Origin: Eubacterium sp.
Lineage (GTDB): Bacteria > Bacillota > Clostridia > Peptostreptococcales > Anaerovoracaceae
Assembly (NCBI GenBank): GCA_017533915.1
Contig: JAFWHX010000020.1
Location: forward strand, 156,571 to 220,570
Direction: 5' to 3'
DNA: 64,000 nucleotides
Shown: in pieces, positions 59,196-64,000 of the stretch
Position numbering within the stretch: the first letter of the stretch is position 1
Layout: each line of letters opens with the position of its first letter
The notes under the pieces: generated by a model
Databases searched by the model: none
Seen by the model: only the letters and a program-made list of their open reading frames with translations
What the model was told of the DNA's origin: nothing
Position numbers and translations under genes: made by a program

Positions 59196-60806
59196 ATGAG
59201 GAAGTATGTTTTTGTTACCGGAGGAGTAGTGTCAGGCCTTGGTAAAGGTATAACCGCGGCGTCACTGGGAAGGCTTCTTAAAGCGAGGGGGCTCAGGGTG
59301 ATGTCCAAGAAGCTTGACCCGTACATCAATGTCGATCCTGGAACGATGAGCCCGATACAGCACGGCGAGGTATTCGTTACGGATGACGGAGCTGAGACAG
59401 ACCTCGATCTCGGACACTATGAGAGGTTCATTGATGAAGATCTGAACAGATTCTCGAATATCACATCCGGAAAGGTGTACTGGAACGTGCTTAACAAGGA
59501 GCGTAAAGGCGAGTACCTGGGGAATACGGTACAGGTCATACCACACATCACAGACGAGATCAAATCTTTCATATATAACACAGGCGACAAGGATCCTGAC
59601 GTCGTCATAGTCGAGATCGGAGGTACTGTGGGCGATATTGAGAGCCAGCCGTTCCTGGAGGCGATCAGGCAGGTCTCGATCGAGCAGGGCAGGCAGAACT
59701 GCTGTTTTATCCATGTCACGCTGGTTCCTTATATCAAAGGCTCTGACGAGCATAAATCAAAGCCGACACAGCATTCTGTGAAAGAGCTGCAGGGTATAGG
59801 GATCGCGCCGGATATCATTATACTGAGAGCCGATGAGGAGATCGATCAGTCAGTGCTTGATAAGATATCCATGTTCTGCAACGTAAAGCCGGACTGTGTC
59901 ATCCAGAACATAACACTTCCGGTACTGTACGAAGCGCCTCTAATGCTTGAAAGAGCAAAGCTGTCCTGGATCGTATGCCGCGAGCTCGGTATCGATGCAG
60001 GACCGTGTGACATGCAGGAATGGGAAGAGATGGTGGCGAGGATCAAAGCCGGAGGTCCAAGGGTGAAGATAGCCATCGTAGGGAAGTACATCAAGCTCCA
60101 CGATGCATATCTTTCAGTAGCTGAAGCTATAAGGCACGGCGGATATGAGAACTGTGTTACTCCGGAGATAAAATGGGTCGAGGCGGAAGAACTCAGCAAG
60201 GATCCTGATGCTCTGAATGATCTTCTGGGAGATGTCGACGGAATTCTGGTCCCGGGAGGTTTCGGCGACAGAGGAGTTGAAGAGATGATACTTGCCTGCC
60301 AGTATGCCCGCGAGCACGATATACCGTATCTTGGGATTTGTCTTGGAATGCAGGTCAGCGTTATGGAGTTCGCCAGACACGCGTGCGGCCTGGTCGACGC
60401 GAATTCAGGTGAATTCAATGAATCATGTGAACATAAGGTAATAGATCTCATGCCGGACCAGTATGGAGATATTCCACTTGGAGGAACGATGAGGCTCGGT
60501 GCCTATCCTTGCGTGATAAAGAAAGGGACTTTGCTCGAGAAGGTCTACGGACAGGATCAGATCTCAGAGCGCCACCGCCACCGCTACGAATTCAACAACG
60601 ATTACCGCGAGACAGTCGAAGCGAACGGAATGGAGATATGCGGCACTTCACCTGACGGAAGGCTGGTCGAGCAGGTCGCAGTCCCGGCGAACAGATTCCA
60701 CGTCGGAGTCCAGTATCATCCGGAGCTTAAAAGCAGGCCGAACCATGCACATCCTCTTTTCCGCGAATTCATCAAAGCAGCGTCGGAGCACGCCACAAAT
60801 CATTAA
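59196..60806 (+). CDS. pyrG: CTP synthase
   Basis: 536 residues: N-terminal synthetase ([66 protein letters not shown]) and C-terminal class I glutamine amidotransferase with PGGFGDRG, the nucleophile Cys in YLGICLGMQ and the His/Glu pair in YHPELKS. Makes CTP from UTP, ATP and glutamine. GAGGAGGT ribosome site. Controlled by the leader described upstream, most likely through termination. Confidence 0.97.
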   Translation: MRKYVFVTGGVVSGLGKGITAASLGRLLKARGLRVMSKKLDPYINVDPGTMSPIQHGEVFVTDDGAETDLDLGHYERFIDEDLNRFSNITSGKVYWNVLNKERKGEYLGNTVQVIPHITDEIKSFIYNTGDKDPDVVIVEIGGTVGDIESQPFLEAIRQVSIEQGRQNCCFIHVTLVPYIKGSDEHKSKPTQHSVKELQGIGIAPDIIILRADEEIDQSVLDKISMFCNVKPDCVIQNITLPVLYEAPLMLERAKLSWIVCRELGIDAGPCDMQEWEEMVARIKAGGPRVKIAIVGKYIKLHDAYLSVAEAIRHGGYENCVTPEIKWVEAEELSKDPDALNDLLGDVDGILVPGGFGDRGVEEMILACQYAREHDIPYLGICLGMQVSVMEFARHACGLVDANSGEFNESCEHKVIDLMPDQYGDIPLGGTMRLGAYPCVIKKGTLLEKVYGQDQISERHRHRYEFNNDYRETVEANGMEICGTSPDGRLVEQVAVPANRFHVGVQYHPELKSRPNHAHPLFREFIKAASEHATNH

Positions 60807-60921
60807 CATATCATGTAATGATCATGAATATAACATACTGTACCGGTCACTTCAGTCATAAAATATGATACAATAAAGGCAGCATAGATTATTATGAAGC
60901 TTATGATAAGGAGCTTATATT

Positions 60922-63603
60922 ATGGCTGAAGTGGGAAGGCACGACAAAGTAACAGTACAGACTATAAAAACACCTAAGAAGCGCAGGAAGATATGGCCGG
61001 CAATACTGGCATTCATCCTGTGTTTTGCTGCGGCAGGAGTAGTTGCGGCAGCTGTCCTGGTAGGTATAACTGCGGCGCGTGTCGGCAGTATAAACGCAGA
61101 TACTCTTTATGATAACATCGAGCAGTCGTCCTATGTATATGACAAAAACGGCGATGAGATCGATACGCTGCATTATACGCAGAACAGGAAGCTCGTCTCC
61201 ATAGATGAGATGCCAGATGACCTTAAAAACGCCTTTATTGCAGTTGAGGACAAGACGTTCTACAAGCATCACGGATTCAATTTCAGGCGAATGGCAGGAG
61301 CTGTGCTGAACGCGGTGCTCCACAGATCAAGCATCAGCGGGACTTCGACGATCACACAGCAGCTCGCACGTAATGCTTATCTCCCTGAGATCAAAAGCCA
61401 GCGAAGCATAAGGAGAAAGCTTTCTGAGATGTACATCGCATGGAAGCTGGAGCAGTCGCTTTCGAAAGATCAGATCCTGGAGGCTTATCTGAATACCATA
61501 TATCTGGGATACGGCAACTATGGCGTAAGCGCGGCGGCGAGGACATATTTTTCAAAGGATGTAGATGAGCTAGATCTTGCAGAATGCGCGGCACTTGCGG
61601 CTCTTCCGCAGGCACCTGACGCATATGCTTTCATAATTACAGAGCCTATAGAGGGGAGCGAGCGCATAAAGAACATTACATACTATACGCTCAATGATAT
61701 CGACGGCAACGATGACGAAGAAACTGAAGAGGAGACGCAGAACGAATGGGGCTTTGACCAGACAGGCCCGTCTGCCGAGGAAGTGAGCGCGGATGAGGAC
61801 ACAGAAGGCGACGCAGCGTTCTATTCTAACGACACATCAAAATCACGCCGCGACCTGGTGCTCAGCCTGATGGCAGAGCAGGGATACATATCAAAGAGCG
61901 ATGCTAAGGATGCCACTGTAGACATCATCGATATACTTGCGCCGAGCTTTGAGAAAACAGAGTCACAATATAAATGGTTCACGGACTATGTCGCTGAGGT
62001 CGTCAAGCAGGACCTGATGGATAAATACGCTATGTCCGAAGAAGAAGCAGTGCGTACAGTTTACACAGGCGGTCTGAAGATACATACGACTCTTGACAGA
62101 AAGATCCAGGATATCATATACAAGGAATTCCAGGATGACGCCAATTTCCCGACAGCTGAGAATGACGCGGAAGTACAGGCGAGCATGGTAGTCACTGAAG
62201 TCGGGACAGGGAATATCTGCGCTATGGTAGGCGGCAGGAACGCAAGCGGATCGCAGCTGTTCAACAGAGCTACGAGCCCGAGGCAGCCTGGATCATCGAT
62301 CAAGCCGCTCTCGGTCTATGGAGCAGCGCTCCAGAGAAGCCTTGAATACGAGAAGAACGATATGACATTCCCATATGTCGACTACGGATTCGATTCTCAG
62401 GGAGACAAGTACTGGGGGGATTATATAACAGCAAGCTCTGTCGTTATCGATGAGAAGATGACTGTTGACGGTAAGGAATGGCCTCAGAACGCGACAAGAT
62501 CATACTCAGGGAAGAGAACATTCAGGACAGCTCTCCAGCAGTCGATCAATACCTGCGCAGTGAAGATCCTGTGGCAGGTAGGGCTGGATTATGCAATGGA
62601 TATGCTTGAGAAATTTGATATCTCTACGGTCGTAAGTGATTCGACTAAAGACGTCAATGACAACAACCCTGCGGCGCTTGCTCTGGGAGCTATGGCCTAC
62701 GGTGTGACTCCGCTCGATATGGCGCTGGCATATGCTGCATTCCCTAATGACGGCATCAAGAATTCTGCAGTATGCTACACAGAAGTCGAAGACGGTGAAG
62801 GAAAGACCCTCCTGACCGGTGAGTCTGAAGAAAAAGAAGTTCTGGACAGCGGAGTGGCGTGGATAATGACTGATCTTCTGAAGTCGGTCGTTTCCGACGG
62901 TATCGCCAGGAATGCAGCGATTAACGGAATGAGAGTAGGCGGAAAGACCGGAACTACAAATGACTGGTTCGACGTATGGTTTGACGGCTTTACGCCTGAC
63001 TATGCAGCGGCGCTCTGGATCGGCACCGATAAAAACATAAAGATGAACGGTACATCGGCGCAGGCTGCGGCGCTCTGGGGCAAGATCATGGCTCAGATCC
63101 CAGGCATCAGAGACGGCGAGTACAGTGAGAAGCCGGATAACGTAATAGTCAAGAACGGAGAGTATTATACAGAAGGCACCGAGAAGAATACGAACAAAGG
63201 CCCGAGCGACGGCAAGGACAAGAAGAAAGATAACGATAACGACGAGAATGCCAATAAAGAACAGCAGCCTGCCGACACAAATAAGAATGAAAACGGCGAT
63301 AATGGAAACCAGGGCAGTGGTGATAACGGCGGGTCAGGTGACCAGGGAGATACAGGCGGCTCCGGCGGCAGTGATTCCGGTGAGTCCGGCGGCTCAGGAG
63401 GCGGAGATTCCGGTGAATCCGGCGGAGGAGATTCCGGCGGTTCAGGAGGTGGAGACTCAGGCGGCTCAAGCGGAGGAGATTCTGGCGGCTCCGGCGGAGG
63501 TGATTCCGGCGGTTCCAGCGGAGGAGATTCCAGCGGCTCCGGTGGTGGAGATTCCGGCGGAAGCAGTGATTCCGGCTCAGTAGAAAGTGGATCCGAAGAA
63601 TAA
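60922..63603 (+). CDS. Class A penicillin-binding protein (PBP1a type) with Gly/Ser-rich tail
   Basis: 893 residues. Short cytoplasmic Lys/Arg-rich start, one membrane helix (~25-50), GT51 glycosyltransferase (catalytic Glu in VEDKTFYKHHGF; STITQQLARN; AYLNTIYLGYGNYGVSAAA), an acidic insertion (about 255-300), then the transpeptidase with active Ser in QPGSSIKPL, SxN-type SINT and GKTGTTNDWFDVWF. The last ~140 residues are Lys/Asp/Asn-rich and then 'GGDSGGS'-type repeats, likely a wall-spanning or extracellular tail. The DNA of the tail is a degenerate 15-30 bp repeat. Confidence 0.93.
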   Translation: MAEVGRHDKVTVQTIKTPKKRRKIWPAILAFILCFAAAGVVAAAVLVGITAARVGSINADTLYDNIEQSSYVYDKNGDEIDTLHYTQNRKLVSIDEMPDDLKNAFIAVEDKTFYKHHGFNFRRMAGAVLNAVLHRSSISGTSTITQQLARNAYLPEIKSQRSIRRKLSEMYIAWKLEQSLSKDQILEAYLNTIYLGYGNYGVSAAARTYFSKDVDELDLAECAALAALPQAPDAYAFIITEPIEGSERIKNITYYTLNDIDGNDDEETEEETQNEWGFDQTGPSAEEVSADEDTEGDAAFYSNDTSKSRRDLVLSLMAEQGYISKSDAKDATVDIIDILAPSFEKTESQYKWFTDYVAEVVKQDLMDKYAMSEEEAVRTVYTGGLKIHTTLDRKIQDIIYKEFQDDANFPTAENDAEVQASMVVTEVGTGNICAMVGGRNASGSQLFNRATSPRQPGSSIKPLSVYGAALQRSLEYEKNDMTFPYVDYGFDSQGDKYWGDYITASSVVIDEKMTVDGKEWPQNATRSYSGKRTFRTALQQSINTCAVKILWQVGLDYAMDMLEKFDISTVVSDSTKDVNDNNPAALALGAMAYGVTPLDMALAYAAFPNDGIKNSAVCYTEVEDGEGKTLLTGESEEKEVLDSGVAWIMTDLLKSVVSDGIARNAAINGMRVGGKTGTTNDWFDVWFDGFTPDYAAALWIGTDKNIKMNGTSAQAAALWGKIMAQIPGIRDGEYSEKPDNVIVKNGEYYTEGTEKNTNKGPSDGKDKKKDNDNDENANKEQQPADTNKNENGDNGNQGSGDNGGSGDQGDTGGSGGSDSGESGGSGGGDSGESGGGDSGGSGGGDSGGSSGGDSGGSGGGDSGGSSGGDSSGSGGGDSGGSSDSGSVESGSEE

Positions 63604-63688
63604 GCAGAACATGGATCAGATCTCATAGATAATTACATTATTCTTTATATATGTATAACAGATGTAGACAGAAATCGACCTCAGATCC

Positions 63689-64000
63689 TGATCCCGTCTA
63701 CAGAAAGCAGAAAACCAGCGGAAATGATATCACTTTGCATGATTTTTCTTATTCTGTAGACAGAAATGGCTAGAAAACCCCTGATTCCGTCTACAGAAAG
63801 CAGAAAATGACTGAAAATGATATCACTTTGCATGATTTTTCTCAATCTGTAGACAGAAACGACCAAAAACTCGTGATTTCGTCTACAGAAAGCAAAAAAT
63901 GAACAAAAATGATATCACTTTGCATGATTTTTCTCAATCTGTAGACAGAAACGACCAAAAACTCGTGATTTCGTCTACAGAAAGCAAAAAATGAACAAAA
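63689..64000. repeat. Tandem array of 92-93 bp repeats with internal hairpins
   Basis: GTCTACAGAAAGCA recurs at 63696, 63789, 63881 and 63973 (spacing 93, 92, 92) and continues past the window end. Each unit holds TGATATCACTTTGCATGATT and an inverted pair TCTGTAGAC...GTCTACAGA. The last two copies are identical; the first two differ at several places. No gene is supported here. Confidence 0.85.

Noticed and set aside
63681-63866. Minus-strand ORF of 61 codons in the terminal repeats
   Set aside because: It is a translation of the first two repeat units (31-residue period) with no ribosome site; the frame is lost when the period becomes 92 bases.
63689-64000. CRISPR array
   Set aside because: The 92-93 bp period has no short conserved repeat with variable spacers; whole units are similar or identical, and no cas gene is near.

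Overview
The window looks like chromosome from an anaerobic, low-to-medium GC member of the Bacillota, class Clostridia. The main pointers are an ispH-rpsA fusion gene, CodY next to HslVU, a two-gene SufC/SufB-type Fe-S system, CCA-encoding tRNA genes and a Gram-positive type ethanolamine operon. A genus cannot be assigned from the sequence alone. Except for the 3.2-9.65 kb block, all genes lie on the + strand.

Layout. 1-3.1 kb: end of a Gfo/Idh/MocA oxidoreductase gene, a DUF985 cupin, an AlkD-like DNA glycosylase and a DUF805 membrane protein. 3.2-9.65 kb (minus strand): the ispH-S1 fusion and a potassium uptake operon trkA-trkH-trkH. 9.7-19.5 kb: HAD phosphatase, then housekeeping genes yraN, comM/yifB, dprA, topA, hslVU, codY and yigZ. 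19.6-21.1 kb: 15 tRNA genes read from one promoter and closed by one terminator. 21.2-33.2 kb: Na+/alanine symporter, DUF308 protein, hybrid histidine kinase, metY, an XRE membrane regulator, glpK, a minimal sufC-sufB pair, ybaK, and a thioredoxin-reductase-like flavoprotein without its redox cysteines.

33.4-53.1 kb: a 25-gene ethanolamine bacterial microcompartment (BMC) operon, starting at one good promoter and ending at one terminator. It encodes the B12-dependent lyase (EutBC), two tandem reactivases (EutA), a metal-motif-free EutT, transporter EutH, EutG, EutE, EutP, EutQ and EutJ. Shell proteins are two EutS, EutL, two EutM, a EutM-like protein with a C-terminal SAP/Rho-N-like module, two EutN, a permuted GrpU-like protein and a PduT-like trimer. 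A PduS-like electron-transfer protein sits with the last two. Ethanolamine would enter by EutH, be split by EutBC inside the shell to acetaldehyde and ammonia, and the aldehyde be handled by EutE (acetyl-CoA) and EutG (ethanol). The expected last step, PduL phosphotransacylase, is represented only by a protein that has lost four of the six metal-binding residues. No EutVW two-component system is present in the locus.

53.9-58.9 kb: the most unusual block. Two histidine/aromatic ammonia-lyase family proteins flank a BCCT-type betaine transporter. Both lack the Ala-Ser-Gly triad that makes the MIO cofactor. A MIO-free member of this fold is known in ergothionase, which eliminates trimethylamine, so I infer a betaine (ergothioneine- or hercynine-like) uptake and trimethylamine-elimination module.

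59-64 kb: pyrG behind a structured leader with a terminator, a class A penicillin-binding protein with a Gly/Ser/Asp-rich tail, and a tandem 92-93 bp repeat array running off the end of the window.
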